DNA of 64,000 bases, from NCBI GenBank assembly GCA_047967505.1, contig CM106540.1; one strand, written 5' to 3'. The translations under genes and the position numbers were made by a program. Of this stretch, positions 47,808-57,858 are shown piece after piece. Source of the stretch: Dipteris shenzhenensis. Taxonomy: Eukaryota; Polypodiophyta; Polypodiopsida; Gleicheniales. A model generated the notes under the pieces. It made no database searches, was not told the origin of the DNA, and was given only the letters and a program-made list of their open reading frames with translations. Numbering within the stretch: the stretch's first letter is position 1; each line of letters begins with the position of its first letter.

Positions 47808-49903
47808 CCTTAAATGTGCAAAGGGGCAGATCACAGTTCAGGGGGAAGTCCCAAGAAAGAGGGAAGTCTCGTAGCAAATCCAGGGCACGGAACATTGAGT
47901 GTTACCATTGTGGCAAGAAGGGCCATATGAAAAAGGATTGCTACAAGCTGAAAAGAGAGCAAAAGGATAAGAAAAAGAATGCAAATTGGGTTGCAAATCA
48001 AAAGGAAGAGAGTCCAAGGGAGGACAAAGGAAAAGTGAAGATCGAGGAGATCAATGCAGTCACACATGATAGTGACAATGATATTCTCTTCATATCTACT
48101 TTATCTGCAGAGTTGCTTACCACTTCAGATGATGCATATTCCCAGGATTGGATTTTGGATTCTAGTGCTTCATTCCATGTTACTCCCCATAGGGAATGGT
48201 TCTCCACTTATGATAGTGGAAAGACAGGTTGTGTGCATCTTGGAAATGACTATGCATGTGACATAGTGGGAGCAGGTGACATAAAGTTTTCTTTTGCAAA
48301 TGGGTCTGCATTTGTTTTGAAACATGTGAGACATGTGCCTAAGCTGACCAAGAGTCTTATTTCAGTGGGTCAGCTAGATGATGCTGGTTTTCACACCACT
48401 TTTGGCTTTCAGAGTTGGAAAATTCAGAAGGGCTCTATGCTTTTGGCCAGGGGTGCCAAGTGTGGGACTTTGTATCCCTTACATGTATCAGGGGTATTTG
48501 ATCATGTTGTTGCAATAACCGAGCAGCCAAGCACTTCTTTGTGGCATTGCAGGTTGGGGCACATGAGCCAGAATGGAATGAAACTCTTATGCCGTTTGGG
48601 TTATGTACCGCATTTGAGTTTCTCTGATTTTGAATTTTGTGAGCATTGTCTCTATGGGAAGCAGACTAAATCAGCCCATAAAAGAAGGGGAAAGAAAGAG
48701 TTTGAAAAGCTTGGATTAGTGTATTCAGATGTATGCGGTCCCATGCCTACACGGTCATTAGGTGGGGCTGAATACTATGTGACATTCATTGATGATGCAA
48801 CTAGGAAAGTGTGGGCTTATGCTATAGCTCGAAAGAGTGATGTGTTCCAGGTATTTCAGAAATGGCTGGCCTTGGTTGAGAATCAGTCAGGTAGAACGCT
48901 TAAATGCCTACGGACTGACAATGGCGGAGAGTATCTCTCTCATGACTTTCAGCATTTCTATGATACACGTGGGATTAAAAGGGAGCTCACATCCCCTCGT
49001 ACTCCAGAGCAAAATCCAGTTGCAGAAAAGATGAACCGTACCATTCAAGAAAGGTTGCAATGCATGCTTTCCAATGCAAGTCTTTCTGGTGGTTTTTGGG
49101 CTGAGGCAATGAAGACTGTAGTGCATGTGATCAATAGATCACCTAGTAAGAGTTTGGATGGTGGTATTCCTGAAGAGGCATGGAGTGGAAATAAGCCCTC
49201 TTACTCTCATTTGCGTATATTTGGGTGTGAGGCATATGCACATGTGCCAAAAGAGCTTCGAAAGAAGCTAGATCCTAAGTCTAGGAAATGCATCTTTCTA
49301 GGTTATGGTGAAAGTGGAGAGATGGGCTATCATCTCTGGGATCCAGAAGCAAAGAAGATCATACGCAGCCATGATGTGGTCTTCAATGAGAAGAAGATGC
49401 ATAAGGCACCCATGAGAGATGTGGAAATGAGGAGAATCACTTTCCAGGATGTGAATCCACCTGCATATGTTGATAGACAGCAAGCTGTCCATGCACCAAA
49501 TGTGCAAGAAATGGTGCCACCAAGTACTCCCACAGGTATACAATCAAGGGTAGATGATGGATCATCTATTGGTGGAAATGATGAGCCAAATGTGGCTGAT
49601 ATGCAGGTGGGACAGCAAGCTGAAATGCCCTTGAGAAGATCATCTAGAGTGTCTAGACCACCTGATAGGTTTGTTCCAGGGGTAGACTATGTGATGCTTA
49701 CTGATTGCGGGGAGCCTTCTTGCTACAGAGAGGCTATGATGCGTGAGAATCAACGCAAGTGGGAGTATGCTATGCAATCAGAGATGAGTTCACTTATGAA
49801 GAATAAGACTTGGGACTTGGTTTCTTTGCCACATGGAAAGAAAGCATTGCCATGTAAATGGGTCTACAAAATGAAGGTCACAGGTGATGATGTGCCTAGG
49901 TAC
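47800..49903 (+). pseudogene. Copia-3 nucleocapsid-protease-integrase-RT start
   Basis: The zinc knuckle CYHCGKKGHMKKDC is at about 47900. The protease site is DSSA at 48158-48169, where DSGA is expected. Integrase has LWHCRLGHM, then CEHCLYGKQ for zinc, and catalytic D-D-E in YSDVCGP, RTDNGGEY and VAEKMNRT. The C-terminal motifs LRIFGCEAYAHV and KCIFLGYG follow. RT begins with EYAMQSEMSSLMKNKTW and breaks off at VPRY where the gypsy element is inserted. The frame is open for over 700 codons. Apart from the protease change the catalytic residues look intact. Confidence 0.95.
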
Positions 49904-50894
49904 TTTTAGCCGGAAAAGTTTTCGAGACCAGAGGCTAGAGGCTAAGTATGGCGACGCTCAAAGGCCATAGAGAAAAGGAGATCAAGAGGGCGAAGGGATG
50001 TCATAGGAGAGAGAAAGGAATTAGAAGTGGAGGGAAGGAAAAGGGAGACTATGACACAAGGGGAAAGGGAGAGGGGGAAGAGAAGCATGTACATGATAGG
50101 AGGAGGAATGTTGAGAGGTGGACATCAAGGGAAGAGAACCATACTTTATTTGAAAGAAGGGAAGAGAGGGAAATATCAAAATACTAGCTAGGTGGCTTTA
50201 CAAGAATGAGCGTGTCTCATCAAGGAATAGCCCCTTCCTTTTATAGCCAAAAGAGGGGGTCTCTCCACATTAATGTATCCTCCCACATGCATGGTGTGTG
50301 TCGAAAAGTCTCCCATGTGGGCTAGGTGGTTACGCACTCTCAATTGTGTGCGACAACCCCTTGCCTCAATTTTCCACATAAATCAAGCCCCATATCTCAA
50401 GTCTATGATACTCCCTTGGTCTCTTTCCAATTTTATAATATGTTCAAACCTCTAGGAGGACAAGTGGAGGGTTGGCACAAGGAATCTTGCCACCTCATCC
50501 TACTTTCCCCATTATTTAACTAGCTCTCTTTGTCCTTCTATACCTCCCCCACATGGGCCTATCTCATATGGAGGGTATAACTCAATATAATATCCATCTC
50601 CACCTATTTTATATTGCTTCTCCCATGGACTTTGAGCCATATCTCACTAAATGCAGCCTAGGTGGAGGGGTGGCACATGGAGGAGCCATGCCACCTTGCA
50701 TTTTATAATATTACTATTATGGATTATGTACAACACACCTTATGGGTCCTCTTACATGGAAGGGTGGCACATGGTCATGCCCTGCCACCTCAACCTTGGG
50801 CCCTATACACACCATATTTTATTATACTATTGCCACATATACAAACACACATACATATTAATGCCTTTTTCCTTAGACAATTTTATCCATAACA
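49904..50894 (-). repeat. Gypsy 3' LTR, 991 bp
   Basis: On the minus strand it starts TGTTATGGATAAAA and ends CCGGCTAAAA, so the end is not the canonical CA. A TATA-like CTATAAAAGG is at about 50236-50247. Frames inside it have no domain. Confidence 0.97.
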
Positions 50895-50895
50895 G

Positions 50896-50906
50896 TTCCC
50901 CCCCCC
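50896..50906 (-). other. Gypsy polypurine tract
   Basis: On the minus strand GGGGGGGGGAA ends one base before the 3' LTR start. It would prime plus-strand DNA synthesis. Confidence 0.9.
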
Positions 50907-51011
50907 AGGCAGGGAATGCACAGCATTTCCATGCCTGGGCCCATCACGCACAAAGAAAGGCTTGAGGTAACGTTTGTTGATCACCTTCTTGCCATATGGT
51001 TCATGCAGCTC

Positions 51012-54000
51012 CTAGACTTGTACAGACCCATTGCTACGTTCTTTGATGACTTTGTATGGACCAGCCCACAGTGGCAGAAACTTCTTATCCATTTGGTGGT
51101 CCAATCTATTATCAAAGCATAGCACAACATCCCCCTCAGCAAAGTGTCTTTCCCATCCCTTGCGAATCTTAGCATCCAATCGGGCCTTTTGTCGATTCTT
51201 TTGGATCTCTGTTTGATGTAGTGCAAGGCGTCGGGTCTCATTTAACTTCTCAAGTTGTACCAATCTGGCCTCTACACGTTCATCTTCTGTCATCCTCTGT
51301 TCCTGTGCCAATCTCAAGGCCAGAATCTCTATCTCTAGTGGTAAAACTGCCTCAGTACCATACACCAACTCAAAAGGGGTGTGACCTGTAGATGTTTTAT
51401 GAGTGATGTTGTAAGCCCACACGGCTTCTGTGACCTTCTGATCCCATTGGCTCCTGTTCCCTACGGCCATTTTTCCCATGGTTTTACACAGGAGGCCATT
51501 GGTCCGCTCTGTTTGACCCATGGAGGCTGGATAATAGATCCTAGAAGTGTGATGATCAATGCCCATGCGATCCATGAGTAACTCCACTGCTTCATTTAAG
51601 AATGGACTCCCATGGTCAGAGACTATCTCCATGGGTGTCCCAAACCTTGTGCAGATACGTTCAAATATGAAATTTGAAACTGCCTTGCCATTTGCAGCAG
51701 AGAGGGTGATTGCTTCAGCCCACTTAGTGACATATTGAGTGGCTACCAAAAGATACTTCTTTTTGCGGGCAGTCATGGGCAAGGGCCCGACAAAATCTAT
51801 TCCCCACTTCTGAAACGGATGGATGGACATCACTGGGTGATGTTGCCCAGGACGCAAATCCTTCCTACCGAAGAATTGACATGGTTCATAGGTTTTGCAA
51901 TACAAAGTGACATCCTTGAACAAGGTCGGCCAATAGTATCCAGCATGTAAAATCTTCTTAGCTGTATAGTCACTGGCATAGTGGCCTCCACAAAATCCAT
52001 CATGATAATGCTTCAATACCTTAGGCACTTCATTTGCATCAATGGCTCGTCTGAGTACCCCATCCATGCCTTGATGGTACAACACCCCATCAAGGAGGGT
52101 ATAGCGCCTACTATCTCTGCGGATCTTCTTTTTCTCATAGCTAGTACTTTCTGAAGGAAAGGAGAAAGCGGTCAAAAACTTGTAGATGCCACCATACCAA
52201 GGATCCCCAACTTCTATGGCTGCTACAAGGGTTACATCAAGGCACTCCTCTAGATCAATCAAAGCATTCTTCAAGTTGGAACAACCCCCTTTTACAATTT
52301 TGAAAGAAAAATCATATTCTTGTAGAACTGCCAACCATTTGGCCAACCGGCCCATGGGATTTGGTGATTGAAGAACCTGCTTTGCAAGACCAGTGCCAGT
52401 GAGTATAAAGAAGGACTTTCCAGCCACATAATGCTTAAATTTCTCAATGTAAAACACCAAGGACAATGCATGCTTGTCAGCCTCTGAATAGCATCGCTCA
52501 GTGTCGAGCAATTGTCGAGAAGCAAATCGAACGGGGTACATGAACCGATCCTCCCCTTGCTGGAGAAGAATACCTGCCAGAGTGTGCTCACCAAACCCAG
52601 GATTGATATAGAAGGTCTTTGACCAGTCTGGATTGCGTAGAATGGGTTCTGAAGCCAGAGCATTCTTGATTTGTGCAAAACCATGATCACAATCCTCATC
52701 CCAGGAAAAATCAACCCCATCTTTTAATAGCATAGTCATGGGCCGTGTCAAAGCAGCATACTGATCAATGAAGCGGCGATAGTATCCTGCTAGATTGACA
52801 AATGAGCGTACCTGACGTTTGGTTGTAGATGGGGAGAGTTTGAGGATGGCTTCTACCTTCTCGGGGTCAGGCTTGATGCCCTCGGATGAGACAACATGTC
52901 CCAATAACCTCCCTTGAGTGGCTCCAATGGTGCATTTCTCAGGGTTGAGACTGCCATTTGCATCATTGACCCTTTGGAAGGCCAATCTAACCTTCATGAT
53001 GTGCTCCTTACGTGATGAGAATATACAGAAATCATCTAAAAACACCTCCAAGAAATCCCCTAAATAAGGAGCAAACACCATCTGCATAAATCTTTGAAAG
53101 GTAGCAGGAGCATTGGTGAGGCCAAATGGCATTACTTTGAATGCAAATGTCCCCCAAGGTGTGGCAAATGTGGTTTTAAGCACATCTTCCTCGGCAATTC
53201 TGATTTGATAAAACCTAGAGTAACCATCACAGAAAGTATACATCTCATGACCACTTACCTTCTCAAGAATGAGGTCTTGAAAGGGTAGAGGATGATGATC
53301 CCTCTTGGTGGCAGCATTGAGCTTCTTATAGTCGATGCAGACCCGCCACTTGTTGTTTTTCTTTGGGATGACTACCACTGGTGAAACCCATTCAGTATTG
53401 TGAACTGGAACAATAAACCCAGCCTCTACAAGCTTCTGCAACTCTGAGCGCAAAGCGTCGGTCTGCAGGGGCTCTAATCTCCGATACTTCTGAGCCACAG
53501 GCTTTGCATCAGGCTTCAGCTCTATCTTGTGCTCTATGGCAGTCACATGGCGAAGGTGGTGGTAGCTAGTTGCAAAGAGGTCAGGGAAATCTTTAAACCT
53601 TTCAAGAAACTCATCTTTCTCACCTAGAGTGAGGTCTGGAGAAAGCATTGATTTGAGCTGTTGAGGACTAGCTGTTATCTTTTCTGCAGGCGACAGGGTC
53701 GGAGACACCCCCATCATGTAAACTTCCTCCTCTGAGAATTCGTCCCCCCCGTCTGATTCTTCCATGGACTCAGACACTGAAGATGAGACAGTATCACTGT
53801 CATGCTCCTCTTCTTCTTCCGGTTCCATGGCACCAGGTTGCACAGGGATCTTCTCCTTCGAAGCACCAAAAGACATGTGTCCTGTCTTCCAATAGCTGAC
53901 TGCATCACTCTTTCTCAACCATGGTCTCCCGAGTATGGCTGGGTAACTTCTGCCTGTATCTTCAATGTCCACTACATAGAAATTGACAGTGGTGGTCAAC

Positions 54001-54164
54001 CCATTGACAGTGATGGGCAAATCCTCAATGACTCCCATGGTGGCGAGTCGTCGACCATCTGCTACCTTGATTCGAGTGGAGGAACGCCTTGTACATTTCA
54101 AATTCAATTTCTTCATGATGCGGGGCACCATGATATTACATGCAGCTCCCCCATCAACACACAC
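51012..54164 (-). CDS. Gypsy pol: protease, RT, degenerate RNase H, integrase
   Basis: Open for 1,050 codons. Protease: DGGA at residues 4-7 and ILGRPWL at 77-83. RT: YKKLNAATKRD at 279-289, FCDGYSRF at 321-328, FLDD at 385-388 (the YxDD position). RNase H (about 517-640) keeps its fold-like spacing, but the expected catalytic residues are replaced: the first Asp region reads INPGFGE, the Glu position is His in ADKHAL, TDH reads TGT, and the last Asp is Asn in LKNALI. Integrase: zinc region with one Cys replaced (CKTYEPC), catalytic D790, D850 and E886. TAG at 51012-51014 cuts off the last ~20 codons (ELHEPYGKKVINKRYLKPF follows in frame). Confidence 0.95.
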   Translation of the reverse strand: MCVDGGAACNIMVPRIMKKLNLKCTRRSSTRIKVADGRRLATMGVIEDLPITVNGLTTTVNFYVVDIEDTGRSYPAILGRPWLRKSDAVSYWKTGHMSFGASKEKIPVQPGAMEPEEEEEHDSDTVSSSVSESMEESDGGDEFSEEEVYMMGVSPTLSPAEKITASPQQLKSMLSPDLTLGEKDEFLERFKDFPDLFATSYHHLRHVTAIEHKIELKPDAKPVAQKYRRLEPLQTDALRSELQKLVEAGFIVPVHNTEWVSPVVVIPKKNNKWRVCIDYKKLNAATKRDHHPLPFQDLILEKVSGHEMYTFCDGYSRFYQIRIAEEDVLKTTFATPWGTFAFKVMPFGLTNAPATFQRFMQMVFAPYLGDFLEVFLDDFCIFSSRKEHIMKVRLAFQRVNDANGSLNPEKCTIGATQGRLLGHVVSSEGIKPDPEKVEAILKLSPSTTKRQVRSFVNLAGYYRRFIDQYAALTRPMTMLLKDGVDFSWDEDCDHGFAQIKNALASEPILRNPDWSKTFYINPGFGEHTLAGILLQQGEDRFMYPVRFASRQLLDTERCYSEADKHALSLVFYIEKFKHYVAGKSFFILTGTGLAKQVLQSPNPMGRLAKWLAVLQEYDFSFKIVKGGCSNLKNALIDLEECLDVTLVAAIEVGDPWYGGIYKFLTAFSFPSESTSYEKKKIRRDSRRYTLLDGVLYHQGMDGVLRRAIDANEVPKVLKHYHDGFCGGHYASDYTAKKILHAGYYWPTLFKDVTLYCKTYEPCQFFGRKDLRPGQHHPVMSIHPFQKWGIDFVGPLPMTARKKKYLLVATQYVTKWAEAITLSAANGKAVSNFIFERICTRFGTPMEIVSDHGSPFLNEAVELLMDRMGIDHHTSRIYYPASMGQTERTNGLLCKTMGKMAVGNRSQWDQKVTEAVWAYNITHKTSTGHTPFELVYGTEAVLPLEIEILALRLAQEQRMTEDERVEARLVQLEKLNETRRLALHQTEIQKNRQKARLDAKIRKGWERHFAEGDVVLCFDNRLDHQMDKKFLPLWAGPYKVIKERSNGSVQV

Positions 54165-54488
54165 ATTTTTGACACGTCAATTATCTATGATGACATCTAC
54201 TGTGTGTGGGTGCCGATCAATTTCTTCAGAGATAGAAGATACCTCTCGTACCTTTCCCTTTTTCTTGCTCTTCCTTGTTGAGAGACCTTGCTGCAGCTCA
54301 TGTCTCACCTTAGGGCTTTGCTATTAGTTGAGGGAGTGTGATGCTCAAAGACCGATGAGCAAGGTCCTGAACGACCGAATAGTCCTCTTGCCCTGAGCCG
54401 ATGGGAAAATTCGAGGGTGACCACTTACTCCTGCGAGATCTTTTAATCTTCTCTGTTGGTGGGTCAGCCATCTCAGCATCTGAGGGTT
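54165..54488 (-). pseudogene. Gypsy gag-pol linker with frameshifts
   Basis: An open frame in another register (54310-54585) reads DSDVEILDLGKRTRA, GRPRKKVSFL and MADPPTEKIKRSRR, a basic linker. Stops separate it from the protease. The pol frame equals the gag frame, so at least two compensating indels or a programmed shift lie here. Simple decay is the likelier explanation. Confidence 0.6.
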
Positions 54489-55565
54489 CTAAGAAGGACA
54501 CCTTCTTCCTGGGGCGGCCCGGTCCACGGTTTGGAGAGGGGTCCGAGGTAGCACGAGTTCTTTTCCCGAGATCAAGGATCTCCACATCAGAATCCTCAGT
54601 GTGCCCGACTCACTTAGAAGATTCACCCTTGGAATATTGGGGCATTCTGTGCGATAATGACCCTTCTGGTGGCATACAACATTAGCACGATCTCTTGGAG
54701 GGCGGTTGGCTTGATTTCTGATGCCCACCATCTCAAGCCGAAGGTCATTCAGGGCCTTGGCTAGGTCATTGACTCCTGGTTCTGTTGCAGGGGGGGCCTC
54801 TTTAGTTGGAGGGGCCACGGGAGTAGAGAGGAGGGGAGCTCGTGGGCGAGGCTGGGGAAATCTTCGAGGCGGAGGATAAGGATATCCACCTTGTTGAGGG
54901 TAAGTATCTAAGGGAGGACCATACAACTGAGGTGGAGGCGGTTGATACATCCCTGATGAGGGGTGGGGGTACGCCCCTGAGTTAGACCCCCCAGGTTGTT
55001 GTTGCAGGAATGGAGGGGGATGCGGAGGGACAATCGTCTTCTTTGAAGCGGGGTCAGACTGAACTTTATCAAACTTTTGAGCAATCTCATGTGCTAGCAC
55101 CATAGTTTCTGGATTCTCCCATTTAAGCTTGAGGCGGAATTCATCACTCGCTCCTGCTACAAGGTAGCCCAGCACATGCTGAGTCATTCCAGCTTGAAAC
55201 CCGGCATTGTCCTCCTGTGTGGCAATCAAACGGTCCAGGAGCACGGCCGCTCGATCCACATATCGACGCGCCGTCTCACCTTCTGACTGCTTCAAATTTG
55301 CCACCTGCAGGTACACATTCTCCGGCTCCTCTTCTTTGCCGAAATACTCAATCATTGCTGCTGTCAACCTTGGCCAGCTTTGGCGAACATCTTCGGCTTG
55401 CTTCTCATACCACACTTGAGCCAAACCTTCTAGAAATGTGGGAAGAACCAATAGCCATCTGTCTTCAGTAAGAAAGTTGAGAGAAACACAACGGCGCTTG
55501 AAAGCCACAAGATACTCATTTGGATTTTCATCTACCCGTCCACAAAACACGGGAATGTCAGCCAT
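54489..55565 (-). CDS. Gypsy gag (capsid and partial zinc knuckle)
   Basis: 358 codons from ATG 55565. Residues 1-120 match the retrotransposon Gag capsid pattern (ADIPVFCGRVDENPNEYL, LEGLAQVWYEKQ, YFGKEEEPENVY, ETARRYVDRA). A Pro/Gln/Tyr-rich stretch follows (about 185-255). Near residues 298-308 the knuckle reads CHQKGHYRTEC, but the first Cys of CX2C is absent (NVVC). The frame after CPN appears shifted by one base, because the basic linker continues in another register. Gag would form the particle. The gag ATG lies about 2.3 kb from the 5' LTR, unusually far. Confidence 0.9.
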   Translation of the reverse strand: MADIPVFCGRVDENPNEYLVAFKRRCVSLNFLTEDRWLLVLPTFLEGLAQVWYEKQAEDVRQSWPRLTAAMIEYFGKEEEPENVYLQVANLKQSEGETARRYVDRAAVLLDRLIATQEDNAGFQAGMTQHVLGYLVAGASDEFRLKLKWENPETMVLAHEIAQKFDKVQSDPASKKTIVPPHPPPFLQQQPGGSNSGAYPHPSSGMYQPPPPQLYGPPLDTYPQQGGYPYPPPRRFPQPRPRAPLLSTPVAPPTKEAPPATEPGVNDLAKALNDLRLEMVGIRNQANRPPRDRANVVCHQKGHYRTECPNIPRVNLLSESGTLRILMWRSLISGKELVLPRTPLQTVDRAAPGRRCPS

Positions 55566-55780
55566 GCTTGGAAAATGGAAAAGAGGGGCTTATCTATGGA
55601 CGAACAATAGTAAGAGGAAGCTTGAGCTGAAAATCGGGTGAAGATACATCCAAAAAGCACACATAGGCAGGGTAGGGTGTGACTGGAGTAGTGTGAAATA
55701 TTACTCGAGAAGAATCTTCAGCATAGAATAGCACATAGACAATCTTAAAAGGACCAACCCTCATGATATCACATCGATCA

Positions 55781-56158
55781 TTACAAGCGAGGGTTAGAGG
55801 CGCGGCGTTGCATGAGGTTGTTCATCAAGGCAAACAAGAATGCCATGACAAATGTCAACAGTTGGAGAGCTTGCACATCACCTTCAGCTTCTTCCAGTTC
55901 TTGTAGTCGCCATTCTATTTCTTCAAGGGGTGTGCGGTCTGGCATCCTTCTTTTGAGCAATGTCCTCCTAATGATCTTCCGAAGTCGGTGAACTCGTATC
56001 AAGTATGCCCAACACTTAGTTTCATGATGACCACAACCTTTGCATTCCTTACAAATGATCACCCTCCTTCGTGGCTTGCGGCTTTGTTGGGGTGGCGCTT
56101 CCACTCGCATCATGCGTGATTGAAGTACAAGCTTCACGTGCCAAGAAATCAGCAACAA
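55781..56158 (-). CDS. Pre-gag ORF, C-terminal part with CCHC zinc knuckle
   Basis: A 125-codon frame. CKECKGCGHHETKC (about 56053-56012) fits CX2CX4HX4C exactly. It is preceded by Pro/Arg-rich residues (QQSRKPRRRVI) and followed by a Glu-rich amphipathic stretch (PLEEIEWRLQELEEAEGD) and a hydrophobic segment (LLTFVMAFLFALMNNLM). It overlaps the end of the RNase H frame in another register and was probably continuous with it before a small indel. It is not a known part of gypsy Gag, which has its own knuckle downstream. Confidence 0.6.
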   Translation of the reverse strand: MLLISWHVKLVLQSRMMRVEAPPQQSRKPRRRVIICKECKGCGHHETKCWAYLIRVHRLRKIIRRTLLKRRMPDRTPLEEIEWRLQELEEAEGDVQALQLLTFVMAFLFALMNNLMQRRASNPRL

Positions 56159-56500
56159 GATTTCGAGCTCGAGGGATATGCTGAATTTTTACCTCATCAA
56201 ATTGGTTGCAAAGTTCCAAGGCTTGTTGATGTCGTGGAACCAAGCCTTTGCTCCGCACCTTCCATCTTCCACTAACTTGTTCACACACTAGTTGAGAATC
56301 TCCTTGCACCTCCAATTGCTTGGCATGATGTTCTTGTGCCTTTTGTAGCCCAAAAATGAGCGCCGAGTACTCAGCTTGATTGCAAGTACTTGCGGGTGAA
56401 GACTTGCTGTAACAATACTCCTCACCACCCGGTGAAGTGAGCTTCACACCCACGCCAGCCGCCTTGTGGTCGACGAAGATTTGTAAGCTCCATCAAATTG
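56049..56500 (-). CDS. Pre-gag RNase H domain (type I)
   Basis: From 56500 the minus strand reads WILQFDGAYKSSS. After an apparent 1-base shift near 56468 it continues GVGVKLTSPGGEEYCYS, NQAEYSALIFGLQKAQ, QLEVQGDSQLVCEQVSGRW, KIQHIPRARNLVADFLA. This is the full type I RNase H pattern with the four acidic residues: D in FDGA, E in QAEYSAL, D in GDSQLV, D in VADFLA. It resembles the plant RVT_3-type and the extra RNase H of Tat-lineage gypsy elements, but there that domain sits inside pol. Here it lies upstream of gag. It would degrade RNA in RNA-DNA hybrids. The open frame itself runs from 56453 to 56049. Confidence 0.85.
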
Positions 56501-56514
56501 AAGAATCCAAGATG

Positions 56515-57250
56515 TCATCACACCAGGACTAAAATTCGGACATCCCAAGTTTCTCGGTAGTCCAAGATAGGTAGGAGGAGAGGGTGGGGAGAATTCAACA
56601 CTTGAGCCAAACGTTCAGCACCAAATAAACTTGCAATTCTTTGTTGATAGTTTATCTTAAGCCCAAAAAGAATTACAATTTGAAGCTCGAAATGAGGCAC
56701 AAAAGGCTGATTAGGTACAAATGGATTCCTTGGTCGAAACATTACCAACCATAGCCGAGGCCTAGAAACCTTTGTAATGAGATTGTGAATAAACCATTCA
56801 GGATGAGCTTTTCCACAGGAATCAACAGGCAGATGCGCCAAATCTCTCCCTAAGCTTGGGGAACATCCCACCCTTCGATGAAGGACACCGTTTTAATTAC
56901 CTCTGAAGCAGCAAGTAGTTCGATCACCGCACAATGAGTAGAAGCAAAGTCAAAATCCTCCCAGCGTATCAGTAGTTCTTCACCATGAATCATCCACGGT
57001 GTATCATTCCACCCGTCATCTCCATCAATAATGCACTGTGGACAATCAGCCGTTGAAGGTCGACATGAAGATCAAGGAAGACATCTCGTGCATTGGTAGC
57101 CGTAAGGTGCGGAGGAACAGGCACCAATTCCTTAAATGCGTCGAGAAGTGACATAAATGTCCACCCTTCTCGTGAGGCGTGCGTCCGTGAAGTGAGCTTG
57201 GAGAAGTTCTGAATTGGCGATCTAGCAAGAGATGTGGATAGAGCACATAA
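56515..57250 (-). pseudogene. Pre-gag ORF, N-terminal part, unknown
   Basis: Protein-like segments occur in shifting frames: SLLDAFKELVPVPPHL, then NARDVFLDLHVDLQRLIV (about 57190-57060), then a 60-codon open stretch TADCPQCIIDGDDGWNDTPW ... IEGWDVPQA (about 57065-56870). I recognise no family. The coding-like quality and position suggest the damaged N-terminus of the same extra ORF that carries the RNase H. Confidence 0.4.
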
Positions 57251-57562
57251 AATGAAATATTTTTGCTTTTTACAGCAAGAGCAAACTCCTTACGGTTAGA
57301 GAGTTACAGCTCCCGCAATTTCAATATATGAACAAAAATCATTACATTTTTACCACTTCCAACTTGTTGGCCCAATGATAAGACTTTCTTTTGTGAAGGG
57401 GGAGGTCTTGGGTTCCAATCCTACTCTTTAATAAAAAGAGAGGAGAAGAGAAAGAGAAGAAGAAGAAGAGAAGAGATAGGGGGGGCGCGGGATCTGCTGT
57501 TACTCTTTTGCAGGGGCTCAGAAAATAGACCGCGAGGGCTCAGAAAACAGACCGCGACCAGA

Positions 57563-57718
57563 GCAGCAGTCCACAGAACTGTCGTGCAGAAAACTATCCG
57601 CAACCAGAAACCGCAGCAGTCCACAGAACTGTCTGCAACCAGAAGTCGCAGCAGTCCACAGAACTGTCGCGCAGAAAACTATCTGCAACCAGAAGTCGCA
57701 GCAGTCCACAGAACTGTC
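57563..57718 (-). repeat. Four copies of a 21-bp core, spaced 50-35-50
   Basis: CAGCAGTCCACAGAACTGT with flanking GC and C occurs from 57563, 57613, 57648 and 57698. Between copies, variants of CGCAGAAAACTAT and TGCAACCAGAAG alternate. The array lies between the primer-binding site and the pre-gag ORF, in the part of the RNA expected to hold packaging and translation signals. Confidence 0.9.
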
Positions 57719-57831
57719 GCACAGGAGACGCACAAATCGAATGCACGCGCAGTAGCTTAGAAAGAGCACGGATGGTATAGTTTTGTTGATGTAACCCATA
57801 CAAATAGAAGATTCGCCACTAGCCGTGGAGA

Positions 57832-57854
57832 TTCGAATCCCAGCAGCCACACCA
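57832..57854 (-). promoter_or_regulatory. Gypsy primer-binding site
   Basis: On the plus strand these 23 bases have the exact layout of a tRNA 3' end: T-loop TTCGAAT, T-stem CCCAG, acceptor CAGCCAC, discriminator A, CCA. The minus-strand RNA would pair with that tRNA beginning TGGTGTGGCTG, four bases after the LTR end. The tRNA identity was not assigned. It is not the initiator Met type used by the copia elements here. Confidence 0.85.
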
Positions 57855-57858
57855 AAAC

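Noticed and set aside
50188-50965. Identical small ORFs in two places (50188-50965 and 58143-58929)
   Set aside because: They lie in the two gypsy LTRs and merely repeat because the LTRs do; no domain.
57827-57854. Possible tRNA gene
   Set aside because: Only the 3' 23-28 bases fit a tRNA; no D-arm or anticodon arm upstream, and the position is that of a primer-binding site.
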